DNA of 64,000 bases from an uncultured Bacilli bacterium (GTDB lineage: Bacteria > Bacillota_I > Bacilli_A > RF39 > UBA660). Made by a program: the position numbers and the translations under genes. The notes beneath the pieces are model-generated. The model searched no databases. It saw nothing but the letters and a program-made list of their open reading frames with translations, and was not told the DNA's origin. Positions within the stretch are counted from its first letter, which is position 1; each line of letters begins with the position of its first letter. Location of the stretch: contig CANRPY010000003.1 of assembly GCA_947632595.1 (NCBI GenBank), forward strand, positions 1-64,000, given 5' to 3'. This document shows positions 1 through 8,292 of the stretch, in pieces.

Positions 1-126
1 TGTTGGTCTTTTTCTTGGCTTATCAATTAATAATTTTTCATCTTTAAAAAACATTGTTCCTACTACATTCATTTTTTTCACTTCTTCTTCCATTTCTTTA
101 TAAAGTTTATCTAGTTCTTCTTTCAT
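1..126 (-). CDS. N-terminal part of an unrecognised protein, cut by window edge
   Basis: Reading the minus strand from an ATG at 126 gives an open frame to the window edge, starting MKEELDKLYKEMEEE and continuing with a lysine-rich stretch. An AAGGG stretch lies about 11 bases upstream, so the start is reasonable but not strong. The visible 42 residues are a charged, probably helical N-terminus and I do not recognise a family. The frame was too short for the ORF track. It lies 38 bases downstream of the nucleotidyltransferase remnant. Confidence 0.4.
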   Translation of the reverse strand, partial: MKEELDKLYKEMEEEVKKMNVVGTMFFKDEKLLIDKPRKRPT

Positions 127-164
127 ATTCAATATACCCTTTATCTTTCAATAATTTCATAGCT

Positions 165-590
165 TTATCCTAGAATTTTTTTAAAATATTCATTTAGTAA
201 CTTCCAATCTTTTTCTTGTTCTTTGTCAAACTCATGAACTATCTCATCTAATTTCTTAAATTCACTTTCTATATAAGTATCAAGTTCTTTATTTCTGGGA
301 ATAAGTTTTTTCTCCGAACTATTAATCTTTATGTCGAGTAATTCATCTACTATTTGATTATATTTACTTGGAATACCTGTATTTCTTAAAATATCAAATT
401 CAATTGGTGGAATAGTATTATTTTCTAATACATACTTTGCTGCCAATAAAGATCTTAAAACATAAAAATATTTTTTTTATCTTTATCTCATCATTATTTT
501 TTATATAGTTAATATAGTGATTTAATGCTAAGCGGTAATAATGATTAACCATCTTAGTTTTTGAAAAGTACCTTTCACCTATACTTCTCT
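165..590 (-). pseudogene. Remnant of RlaP/COG3541-type nucleotidyltransferase, frameshifted
   Basis: The 93-residue ORF resembles the C-terminal region of RlaP-type predicted nucleotidyltransferases (motifs such as AAKYVLENNTIPPIEF). Reading upstream in another frame gives further family-like sequence (MVNHYYRLALNHYINYIKNN), and the two join as KKYFYVLRSLL if one base is removed or added in the A8 run (plus-strand T8 at 471-478). The catalytic N-terminal half is absent. At about 585 the homology stops and runs into the end of a RhuM fragment. I infer a dead gene left by a deletion followed by frameshift. The family call is from memory of conserved motifs, not a search. Confidence 0.6.
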
Positions 591-827
591 ATTTCCTTCT
601 TTTTGAACCTGTCAGAAATTCTGACATGTTGAAATTTTATCTAATTCATCCTCTAAATATATATTGTTTATATGTTCAACAATATTTGTTCTAGAGGTTT
701 TAAAAAGTAATGCCATTTGTTGATGAGATAACCAAACAGTTTCATTTTCCAATTTTACATCAATTTTAGTCTTTCCATCATCAGATTGATAAATTACTAT
801 ATTGTTAGCACAATCCTTATTCTCCAA
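582..827 (-). pseudogene. Truncated RhuM-family protein fragment
   Basis: The 71-residue ORF matches the N-terminal DNA-binding part of RhuM-family proteins (VWLSHQQMALLF, then STCQNF). RhuM proteins usually continue RQVQKEGNREV. Here the R codon is TGA and the next codons read QVQKEGNREV in frame before a TAG. The gene is therefore inactivated by a probable CGA-to-TGA change and then truncated at the junction with the nucleotidyltransferase remnant. It sits directly downstream of an intact RhuM paralogue. The likely start is TTG with a weak AGAG motif upstream. Confidence 0.65.
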
Positions 828-935
828 TTATACATCTCTTCAATTTAAAATACACTAATCTCTTATAATATTGTTGCATTCTTTATTTATTATAGTTCTT
901 GTATTTTTATTACTTCCGCAAAACTTTATTTTTCC

Positions 936-1958
936 TTATCGTTGTTCTTCTATATGGTTTATTTCATTTACTAATCTATCAAAATCAGATATATAGTTTC
1001 TATCTTGTATAACTTTATACTTTTCATATTCATTTTCTGCTTTTTCTATGGCTTGATTATGAGAAATTTTTCCCTTTCCTTCTAATATATTATAATGAAA
1101 TACTTTTAAAGCATTATCAACTTCCTTTTTCCAATCTTCCATATACATTATAATATTTCTTTCAGCATTATTTTCAGCTATATCTAAAAATAAGTTTACC
1201 AAATTATTTAAATTTTTGATTTCTTTTTCATCTAAGTAATTTTTTGCAATAGCAATATCTGATTTCAATATTTTGCCATTAGGTGACTTTTCCCAATTAG
1301 TAAGACCCATATTTTCTTTTGTAGAATCAACTCTACTATAAACTATTTCAGCAGCTGTCTTTCCAGTTATTGCATAATGAAATTTATTTTGGATTGTTTT
1401 ATAAAATTCCACTGCTATTTCACTATTTTTATCATAATCTATTGAACACTCAGAAAAAATATCTGTAATTTTTTGATAAAACATTCTTTCACTTGTACGA
1501 ATTAATTTAATTCTTTCAAGTAATCTTTTAAAATATTCTTGATCATTTTTATTAGCTTTCATGAATCTTTCATCATTTAAAGCAAATCCCTGAATCATAT
1601 AATCTTTAATGATTTTATTTGCCCAAGTTCTAAATTTAATTGCCTTTTTAGAATTAACTCTAAAGCCAATAGAAATAATCATATCTAAATTATAATATTT
1701 TGTATTGTATGTTTGTTTTCCAGCATTACCCATATGTTCCATTTTGGAACATGTGCTATTTTCTTCAAGTTCACCATCATTATATATGTTATTAATATGT
1801 TTCGTTATTGCAGGTCTTTTAACATTAAAAAGTGTTGCTAAAGCTTCTGTACTTAACCAAACATCTTCATTTTCAAGTAATACTTCTACTTTAGTATTTC
1901 CTTCTTCATCATTATAAATTAAAATGCTCTTTTCATTTCCAATTAATTTATCTTTCAC
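936..1958 (-). CDS. RhuM-family protein (virulence-RhuM domain)
   Basis: This 340-residue protein is a full-length RhuM-family member. It has an N-terminal winged-helix-like region (VWLSTEALATLFNVKRPAITKHINNIY), a middle YYNLDMIISIGFRVNSKKA block typical of the family, and a helical C-terminus. RhuM was named from a Salmonella pathogenicity island; biochemical function is not established, and family members often lie in mobile or defence-rich DNA. The start is GTG, preceded by AGGAGG at six bases, a good site. The STCSKMEH segment differs from the STCQNFRQ version in the neighbouring decayed copy, so these are diverged paralogues rather than a recent duplication. Confidence 0.85.
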   Translation of the reverse strand: MKDKLIGNEKSILIYNDEEGNTKVEVLLENEDVWLSTEALATLFNVKRPAITKHINNIYNDGELEENSTCSKMEHMGNAGKQTYNTKYYNLDMIISIGFRVNSKKAIKFRTWANKIIKDYMIQGFALNDERFMKANKNDQEYFKRLLERIKLIRTSERMFYQKITDIFSECSIDYDKNSEIAVEFYKTIQNKFHYAITGKTAAEIVYSRVDSTKENMGLTNWEKSPNGKILKSDIAIAKNYLDEKEIKNLNNLVNLFLDIAENNAERNIIMYMEDWKKEVDNALKVFHYNILEGKGKISHNQAIEKAENEYEKYKVIQDRNYISDFDRLVNEINHIEEQR

Positions 1959-2157
1959 ATTACGCCTCCTATAAAACAGTCTTTTTTACTATATTATACT
2001 ATCACCAATCATTGTAAACAAGTAACTCAAATAAATCCAATATGTAAAAAAATCCAAAATCATTTTTGATTTTTCTTCTTTTCTAAAATGAACAGAAAAA
2101 ACAGATCAAATTGAATACTATCTTTATAAATTAATATAAAATTGCATTTTTGGTAAA

Positions 2158-2187
2158 TTGACCGTTTCGTATAGATTATTATATAAT
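2158..2187 (+). promoter_or_regulatory. Sigma-A type promoter of the acyltransferase
   Basis: TTGACC and TATAAT are separated by 18 bases and lie about 36 bases upstream of the acyltransferase start, which has its own AAGGAG ribosome site. The remainder of the 1959-2223 gap shows only AT-rich sequence. Confidence 0.7.
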
Positions 2188-2223
2188 TAATTTGATTTTA
2201 TAAGATTTCGAAAAGGAGATAAT

Positions 2224-3346
2224 ATGGTAAAACACAGAAGTTCAAATTTTGAATTATTAAGAATAGTCGCTATGCTATTTATTATCAGTTTTCATTATGT
2301 ATATAAAAGCGGTTATATTTTTGATAGTTTAACTATTCATTCCGTTATCATAAAAAGTTTTTATTTTTTAGGCGAACTCGGAGTAAACTTATTTATTTTA
2401 ATAACAGGTTATTTTCAGGTAAAGGGTAAGTTTTCTATTGAGAAATTAATTAAGTTAATTTTAGAAGTAAGTTTCTATTATATATTTACTTTTTTTATTC
2501 ATAATTATATATATATATATAGATGGGGCTTCTTTTACATATAGTATTAAAAAAATCTTTTTGTTATTTTTTTCCTTTATTTTTAATAGTTATTGGTTTA
2601 TTACAGCATATATCCTTTTATATATTTTAAGTCCATTTTTCAATAAGTTTGTAAGTAAAATATCACAAAATGATTTTAAAAAATTATTAGTAGTTCTCTT
2701 ATCTTTGTATTGTGCTATTCCAACTGTTCTTGGTCTTTTAAACAATAGCACTGAAACATTATTTTATTATAGTAGATTTATATGGCTTATCATTATGTAT
2801 TTGTTAGGTGCCTATATAAGGTTATATTCTTTAAAATTTTTTTCTAAAAAGAAAAATACTATCTTAATAGCAGCATGCTCATTTACTGTTATGGTTATAG
2901 GGATTATTATCATATATGTTTTTAGGGATTTCTTTGCCAAAATTGGTACAACCGAGGTCGCTTATTTTTGGACACCTAATTCTATTCCCATGTTATTATT
3001 AAGTGTTGCTATTTTCGAATTGTTTAAAGATATTAAACTAAAATACAATAAAATCATTAATACTTTGGCTTCCACTACATTAGGTATATATTTACTACAT
3101 GATAGTGTTTTGAATAAATATATTTGGAAGAATATATTTAGAACTTTAAAATGCTTAAATAGTAAGTATTATCTATTATACATTTTAGCATCCTCTATCA
3201 TTATCTTCTTGGTAGGAGCAATAATCGATCTCATAAGACAATTGTTTGAAAGAATAACTATTGGAAAGTTTTTTGAATCTAATTTATATCAAAAAATTAA
3301 GTTCAAATGTCAAAAAATGATTCATCATATTCTTAACTGTATTTGA
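2224..3346 (+). pseudogene. Acyltransferase_3-family membrane protein, split by frameshift at a TA repeat
   Basis: Two ORFs (2224-2544 and 2561-3346) are halves of one OafA/YrhL-like acyltransferase. The first half has the N-terminal family signature (RSSNFELLRIVAMLFIISFHY), the second carries the remaining membrane helices (NSYWFITAYILLYILSPFF). Reading the second frame upstream gives DGASFTYSIKKIFLLFF, which links smoothly to the first. The break lies in a (TA)8 tract, and one more TA unit would restore a single frame of about 370 residues, normal for the family. Such enzymes transfer acyl groups to surface glycans. It may be phase-variable rather than dead. Confidence 0.8.
2506..2521 (+). 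repeat. (TA)8 dinucleotide tract inside acyltransferase gene
   Basis: Sixteen bases of perfect TA repeat lie exactly where the acyltransferase reading frame breaks. Gain of one unit, or loss of two, brings the downstream frame back into register. Confidence 0.9.
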
Positions 3347-3389
3347 TTTCATAATTCTAAATTACGCTTTTAAACTTTATTCATCCATA

Positions 3390-3689
3390 CTAATGCTCTG
3401 TTTTTATATATACACCATTTACCTTTTTGTATATTCTTTTAGCATTCTTTTTAATTTTATGTTCTATTTCTTCTCCTAAATCTAATCCTAATATTTCTGC
3501 TATTCCCATTAAGTATATTGCTACATCTGCAAGTTCTTCTCCTAAATCTTCTTTCTTCTTTAGCCATGCCATATATGCTTCACCCAATTCCCCATAGGCT
3601 AAACAAAATTCCATATTTACATCTGTTACATTAAATCCATGATTTACTTTATTTAGATATACATCTTTTTGTAATTGTTTAAAATTCAT
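3390..3689 (-). CDS. MazG-like nucleotide pyrophosphohydrolase-type protein
   Basis: This 99-residue protein looks like a MazG-like all-alpha NTP pyrophosphohydrolase. The metal-binding pattern is visible as ELGEAYMAW followed by GEELADVAIYLMGIAE, giving the expected E-x-x-E and E-x-x-D pairs on two helices. These enzymes cleave nucleoside triphosphates to monophosphates and pyrophosphate and may clean the nucleotide pool. AAGGAGG lies nine bases ahead of the ATG. It stands between two unrelated genes in the accessory region, so context gives no substrate hint. Confidence 0.75.
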   Translation of the reverse strand: MNFKQLQKDVYLNKVNHGFNVTDVNMEFCLAYGELGEAYMAWLKKKEDLGEELADVAIYLMGIAEILGLDLGEEIEHKIKKNAKRIYKKVNGVYIKTEH

Positions 3690-3717
3690 AATATTTTTCC
3701 TCCTTCGTTTTTATTAT

Positions 3718-3746
3718 AAAAAAAAATCGCTATATATTATAGCGAT
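3718..3746 (-). terminator. Rho-independent terminator downstream of the LysR gene
   Basis: On the minus strand a 9-bp stem (ATCGCTATA with TATAGCGAT, 3-base loop, 3726-3746) is followed by a run of Ts. It lies just beyond the LysR stop codon. Confidence 0.7.
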
Positions 3747-3779
3747 AATTAGTCATAAGTGTTATTCCCTCGCGGAATA

Positions 3780-4676
3780 TCATTTTATTTTTATATTTAA
3801 TTGTTCTTCCATAAATCTTAATGGAACTTTTGTCAAAAACTTTTTATTATATATGAGGGCAACTTCTTCCTGATGTAATTTTGTTTTCATATCAATACAT
3901 TTATATGTATCGTCTCCTTTTATTATATCCTCAATTATATAGCCAATACCCAAATCATGTTTAACAGCAGTCATGATTCCTTCACTGGTCTGAATATTCA
4001 TTACCCTTTTAACTTTTACGTTATTTTTGATTAATATTTCATCTAAAAATTTTCTATTATTAGAGCCAGGTACTGGCAATACTAAAGGAACATTTTCTAA
4101 ATCTTTTATGTCTTTTATATGTTTATAATTTTCATATTTATCTTTTCTACAGAAAAATTTATACTCTATTGGATATAATTTAATCAATTCTAAATCTTTA
4201 TCAAGGCTTTCAAATAATGGCGAAGAATATATAATAAAGTCTATTTTATGAGTATTTAATAAATTTAATAAATATTCTCTTGATCCATTCATTAATGTTA
4301 TTTCTATATTTGGATATTGTTTATTAAATTTTTCTATTTTATCAAAAAAGAAAAAAGATGAAATATAGGATGGTAATCCAATATTTAATTTCCCTCTATT
4401 TAAACTATCTGTTTCCAACAATAATCTTTCTGCTGTCAGTATACTACCATATGATTGCTCTACATAATAAAGTAATTCCTTACCATTTTCAGTAAGTTCT
4501 ACTCCATGAGAGTTTCTATAAAATAATTGTGAACCTAATTGTTCTTCTAATTTTTTTATAGACTTTGATATAGATGATTGAGTAGTATAAGTAAATTCTG
4601 CTGCTTTCGAAAAGCTTCCATATTGTGCAACATCATAAAATACTTTATATAAATTCAGATTCATATTATTAAACAT
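3780..4676 (-). CDS. LysR-family transcriptional regulator
   Basis: This 298-residue protein has the standard LysR layout: an N-terminal winged helix-turn-helix (GSFSKAAEFTYTTQSSISKS, about residues 17-36) and a two-lobed ligand-binding domain from about residue 90. The start follows AGGTGG closely. LysR regulators usually control a divergently transcribed neighbour, but here the upstream neighbour is a decayed integrase fragment on the same strand, so its target is not evident and may have been lost. The ligand cannot be read from the sequence. Confidence 0.85.
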   Translation of the reverse strand: MFNNMNLNLYKVFYDVAQYGSFSKAAEFTYTTQSSISKSIKKLEEQLGSQLFYRNSHGVELTENGKELLYYVEQSYGSILTAERLLLETDSLNRGKLNIGLPSYISSFFFFDKIEKFNKQYPNIEITLMNGSREYLLNLLNTHKIDFIIYSSPLFESLDKDLELIKLYPIEYKFFCRKDKYENYKHIKDIKDLENVPLVLPVPGSNNRKFLDEILIKNNVKVKRVMNIQTSEGIMTAVKHDLGIGYIIEDIIKGDDTYKCIDMKTKLHQEEVALIYNKKFLTKVPLRFMEEQLNIKIK

Positions 4677-4698
4677 ATAACCACCTAGTTAAATTGTA

Positions 4699-4887
4699 TC
4701 ATATTTTATAAATATAACAGGTACTAAGATTGCTACCATTCCTATAGTTCATAGTTTGTTGTTCTGCTATATATTCTTCATTTTTTGTTCTAAAACCACT
4801 TTTTGTTATTTGCTTTCTTTTCCCATTTACCTTTCCTGCTTCGAATCTGTATTCATACAGATTATTTCTTTTACGTATGTTTATCAT
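4699..4887 (-). pseudogene. N-terminal remnant of a tyrosine integrase (arm-binding domain)
   Basis: The first 35 residues (INIRKRNNLYEYRFEAGKV, then GKRKQITKSGFRTKNE) match the arm-type DNA-binding domain found at the N-terminus of Tn916/phage-like tyrosine recombinases. The frame then degenerates and stops at 62 residues. No catalytic core is present nearby. This is a footprint of a lost mobile element. Confidence 0.65.
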
Positions 4888-4985
4888 ATCTTATTACTCC
4901 TCCTTTTAAAAACATTTTACATCAAAAAAAGTATTAATAATTACTGTCAATACCTTTAAATATTACTAACTTTTAATATTTATAC

Positions 4986-6041
4986 TTATCTATTTCTATA
5001 TTTATTATATAAATTATATACAAATTCATAATAATCTTCTTTATGTGAATTATATGTGCTTATAATTTTGTTTGCTATATTATATGCTTTTTCATAATCT
5101 TCTTTTGTAATCAAACCATGTTCATATGCTTCTTTTAATTCATCTTCATCCATTATTACTGGTTCATGTCCATTAGGTATACAAACATCTAATTTCATAT
5201 CAACAAAATATGGATTTTCTGAATTACTAAAATCATTGGTTCTAGTTATATCAAAATAACTTTCTATTAAATTATCTTGATCATCAAACATAACAGTTAG
5301 CCACCAATTTTCTCCTTTAGGAGCAAATATTAAATTCTTATAGTTATTATCAGCTATAGTAACTTTACCAATTGGTGAATCTACTGATAAGGGAGATTCA
5401 ACTTTTTGCATCTCTAAAAAACATACTTTACCTTCAAATAACTCATTTTTTTCATCTTCGACTATGACTTTTTTTTGAGGAATTCTTTTCCAATCATCTC
5501 TTCTTAAGTCCCTAAATCCAAAAGTAATATGATTATCTCTCAATTTTATTTTAGTTAAATATTCTTCTGCAGTTTCACCAACTATAAAAGCTCCACAACC
5601 TAACTGTGCTCTTAACGAAGCCGGATTATCTTTGTGAACGGATAAATATATCTCATCCTCCTTTATTATGTCTTTACATTTTTCAATTGCTAAAACTAAG
5701 CCTTTTTTAGCATAGCCTTTTCTTCTATATTCAGGTAATATCCCATATCCTATATGTCCTGCACCTTTTCTTAAAAAATCATTTAAATAATGTCTTATTT
5801 TGAATAATCCGACTATCTTATCATCATCCCACAAAAAGAAGTACGTATCTGGAACATATCCATTAGTTAAATCTAATCCTTCAGAATTTTTTAATAATTT
5901 AGGAATTATTTCATTTACAAATTCTTCTTTTGTAACATCATGATATTTATTTTCAAATCCATTTTCCTGCGCTGGCATGGACTTTATTGCTTTATATTCT
6001 TCCTCGGCATCTTCAAAATTTATCTTTTTCAAATAAAGCAT
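4986..6041 (-). CDS. GNAT acetyltransferase fused to a DUF402 domain
   Basis: The protein has an N-terminal GNAT domain (about residues 1-160; acetyl-CoA loop region IGYGILPEYRRKGYAKKGL) and a C-terminal DUF402 domain (about 215-340; NWWLTVMFDDQDNLIESYFD and PYFVDMKLDV). GNATs acetylate amines; DUF402/FomD-like domains act on nucleoside phosphates or related compounds. The substrate of this pair is unknown. I start at the ATG at 6041 because GGAG lies eight bases upstream and the extra 16 residues in the ORF track are unlike a GNAT N-terminus. It is the last gene before the integrase remnant. Confidence 0.75.
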   Translation of the reverse strand: MLYLKKINFEDAEEEYKAIKSMPAQENGFENKYHDVTKEEFVNEIIPKLLKNSEGLDLTNGYVPDTYFFLWDDDKIVGLFKIRHYLNDFLRKGAGHIGYGILPEYRRKGYAKKGLVLAIEKCKDIIKEDEIYLSVHKDNPASLRAQLGCGAFIVGETAEEYLTKIKLRDNHITFGFRDLRRDDWKRIPQKKVIVEDEKNELFEGKVCFLEMQKVESPLSVDSPIGKVTIADNNYKNLIFAPKGENWWLTVMFDDQDNLIESYFDITRTNDFSNSENPYFVDMKLDVCIPNGHEPVIMDEDELKEAYEHGLITKEDYEKAYNIANKIISTYNSHKEDYYEFVYNLYNKYRNR

Positions 6042-6192
6042 ACTATCAACTCCATAAATATATACTATTTGAAAAAAGGATGTCCACATTTAACTTTATT
6101 CGTTAACATTTCCTTTAATTTCAAATGATTTTTTAGTTTTTTTAATTTTTTCTGCAAGTAAATGTAATGGTTTGATATATCACCTATATCTT

Positions 6193-6672
6193 TTAATCAA
6201 GTTTTTTCAAACATTTAGGAACTTCCTTTTCATTATCAGCATATGTAACGCTAAATTTTATACCCCTCAAATTATTATTAATTGCTTCTTTTTCAAAATC
6301 TATAACATCTTCTGGCAGTTTATCAATATCACACCATACTAATTCTGAACACTTTTCCGGCTCCATAATATTAATATTTCCAAGATAATTACTAATTTCA
6401 AAGTAAACATCATAATAAGGAGGTAATGACTTGTTTTTTCTATTAACAACAAAAGTATCAACTATATCTTCCACTTTTATTGTTATTCCTAATTCTTCTT
6501 TTGCCTCTCTTACTGCAGCTTCATATGCATTTTCATTAACATCTATATGTCCAGCTGGTAAAGCAAGAAAACCTGGCCAAAGTTTAGTTCCTTGTCTTCT
6601 TTGCAATAAAATTTGTTGTTTTTTATTTCTTATTATTAGATATATTGATGACAAAAATTTTTCTCTTTCCAT
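6193..6672 (-). CDS. NUDIX hydrolase
   Basis: A complete NUDIX box is visible (GHIDVNENAYEAAVREAKEE followed by LGI), matching G-x5-E-x7-REUxEExGU. The upstream GFLALPAGH segment is typical of MutT/ADP-ribose-type members. The enzyme hydrolyses a nucleoside diphosphate linked to another group; the substrate is not evident. The ATG at 6672 is preceded by GGGAG at eight bases, so the longer TTG-started ORF is rejected. It lies just left of the secA-derived repeat, so it was probably the original downstream neighbour of secA. Confidence 0.85.
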   Translation of the reverse strand: MEREKFLSSIYLIIRNKKQQILLQRRQGTKLWPGFLALPAGHIDVNENAYEAAVREAKEELGITIKVEDIVDTFVVNRKNKSLPPYYDVYFEISNYLGNINIMEPEKCSELVWCDIDKLPEDVIDFEKEAINNNLRGIKFSVTYADNEKEVPKCLKKLD

Positions 6673-6690
6673 AAAATCATCTCCCAAATA

Positions 6691-6729
6691 AATAGGTAGT
6701 ATGCACAGTTTTAATACAAACTACCTATT
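6691..6729 (-). terminator. Long-loop inverted repeat, candidate original secA terminator
   Basis: AATAGGTAGT and ACTACCTATT form a perfect 10-bp stem with a 19-base loop, followed on the minus strand by a T-rich but broken run. It sits only seven bases from the left copy of the secA 3' end, where a secA terminator would be expected before the island inserted. It could instead be an operator for the NUDIX gene. Confidence 0.4.
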
Positions 6730-6735
6730 ATTCTT

Positions 6736-6778
6736 TATTTACCACAACAGTTCTTATACTTCTTTCCACTTCCACATG
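6736..6778 (-). repeat. Left 43-bp copy of the secA 3' end (attachment-site-like)
   Basis: These 43 bases are identical to 8557-8599. On the minus strand they encode CGSGKKYKNCCGK and a TAA stop, the SEC-C zinc motif at the end of SecA. Upstream codons do not continue as SecA, so this is a partial copy. The base just outside differs (TAA here, TAG at the live secA). Confidence 0.95.
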
Positions 6779-7062
6779 CTCTTGCACTTTTGATATTTAT
6801 AGTATTTATATTACTATGTGTAACTATTGTTATTCGTTGAAAGCATTGGACAAGAACCATTTAGTATATATAGTATTTATGTTACTATTATTACTATGAA
6901 TATTTAGTATTTTGGAAACAAAATGGAAACATTGTTTTCATTCGTTTAACTAATACCCAATTATTAATGCTGAAAATATAAAACCTTACCACAAGAATGA
7001 TACATCAAGGAAAATGAGAAAATAAAAATATTTAATTTGCCATTTACTTGCATTATTTAAAA
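6779..7062. other. Non-coding left arm of the island
   Basis: No gene is visible. The segment holds two imperfect copies of TATAGTATTTATRTTACTA about 70 bases apart (near 6798 and 6869) and two TGGAAAC heptamers 11 bases apart (6913 and 6924). These could be recombinase arm sites or iterons. Confidence 0.5.
6913..6933 (+). repeat. TGGAAAC-rich 21-bp motif, left end of island
   Basis: TGGAAACAAAATGGAAACATT occurs here and, with one mismatch, at 8476-8496 near the other end of the island in the same orientation. Confidence 0.85.
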
Positions 7063-8292
7063 TTATTTCATATCTAGATAAATGTTTTCCTTATCAAAAT
7101 ATATTTCTTTGGTTTTGTTATAAATACAATCCACTTTTTCAATTTGATTAATAAACAACTTGGAATTAGATTCTTTTATATCGTCAAATTTAGTGGCAAA
7201 ATCATCTTTAATGTTTTGAGCGGACCTTTTCAAATTATCACCTTTTTCATTCAACCAATTATCTACATTTTTGATTTTTACTTTTTCCGCTAAATTACCA
7301 ATTGCTTTACCTGCACTTCCTAAACCCGATAACACATTTCCCTCTAATGATTTATTTGCATTCTTTTTAACATAATCCAATGCTCCATCAAATTCTGCCA
7401 AATACTCATTATCTAACTCATCAAGTTCATTCTTTTTACTTAATAGATAATTACTTTCGTAGTTACCTAATAACAATATCTCCATTAATGTGGAAAATGA
7501 GTAAATATATAATGATAATCTATAATATCTAAACTTTTTCTGTATATCATCAATAATAGAATTCATACTCATACTTGTAGTAAAAAATTTATCTTTGGAT
7601 AAGTCATCATTTATTTGTTTCTTATAGAAAAGCATATTTTTATTTGCAGTTCTTTTAATATCCATTACTTGCTTATGATTATTTACAAGATACTTTTCAT
7701 CTTCTAAATTAAATTTAAAATCATTTATTGATCTATTTAATATTTCCAAGTCTGATTCTATTTCTGACTCTTTTTCATGTTCTAAAAAAGAAAATATTTT
7801 TTTATTTAGTTCTTTAATTTCACCAAGTTCCTGCTCAATGCCTGATAATGCAACCGACATCATTATAACAGTTGGATCTAATGTCATTACATTGCCGGAG
7901 TTAACTTCTTTTAATTTTGCCATAGTAGAAGTACCATCACTTTTCTTAATGGCACCCCAAAAAGTTTTACCATCTCTCATTGCTTTTAAGGAATCATTTT
8001 TTCCCAGATTTGTTATGCGGTATAAATTATCTGGAGTTTTTGGATTTTGTCCCGTAATTGTTTTTATACTATTCGCAGTCGATACAGTAATAGGACTAAT
8101 TTCAGACAATTTAGAAATAGATAAACTATATGAATTGCTACTTAGGTTTTCCTTCCTAACTTCAGACAACATATAATTATTCATTTCAATTAAACTATAA
8201 TTTTCTTTTTTATCATCTTGAAGTGATGATATTTGAGAATTTTTCATTTCAATATTTTCGTTTTTCTTTTTTAATTTATCAAACATTCCCAT
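7063..8292 (-). CDS. Unrecognised 409-residue cytoplasmic protein, sole cargo of the secA island
   Basis: I do not recognise this protein. It lacks a signal peptide and obvious membrane helices. The N-terminal 60 residues are polar and Lys/Ser-rich. A compact, better-conserved-looking segment follows (about 85-150: LYRITNLGKNDSLKAMRDGK, then FWGAIKKSDG). The middle (about 155-290) is strongly helical and coiled-coil-like. A Gly-rich stretch (VLSGLGSAGKAIGNL) is followed by charged helices. The start has AGGTGAT at about six bases. It is the only complete gene between the two secA-derived repeats, making it a cargo gene of the island. Any role in defence, maintenance or stress would be a guess. 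Confidence 0.7.
   Translation of the reverse strand: MGMFDKLKKKNENIEMKNSQISSLQDDKKENYSLIEMNNYMLSEVRKENLSSNSYSLSISKLSEISPITVSTANSIKTITGQNPKTPDNLYRITNLGKNDSLKAMRDGKTFWGAIKKSDGTSTMAKLKEVNSGNVMTLDPTVIMMSVALSGIEQELGEIKELNKKIFSFLEHEKESEIESDLEILNRSINDFKFNLEDEKYLVNNHKQVMDIKRTANKNMLFYKKQINDDLSKDKFFTTSMSMNSIIDDIQKKFRYYRLSLYIYSFSTLMEILLLGNYESNYLLSKKNELDELDNEYLAEFDGALDYVKKNANKSLEGNVLSGLGSAGKAIGNLAEKVKIKNVDNWLNEKGDNLKRSAQNIKDDFATKFDDIKESNSKLFINQIEKVDCIYNKTKEIYFDKENIYLDMK

Noticed and set aside
6090-6192. Short frame reading PLHLLAEKIKKTKKSFEIKG between the GNAT and NUDIX genes
   Set aside because: About 25 codons with an in-frame stop just upstream and no recognisable family; could be a remnant but not supportable.
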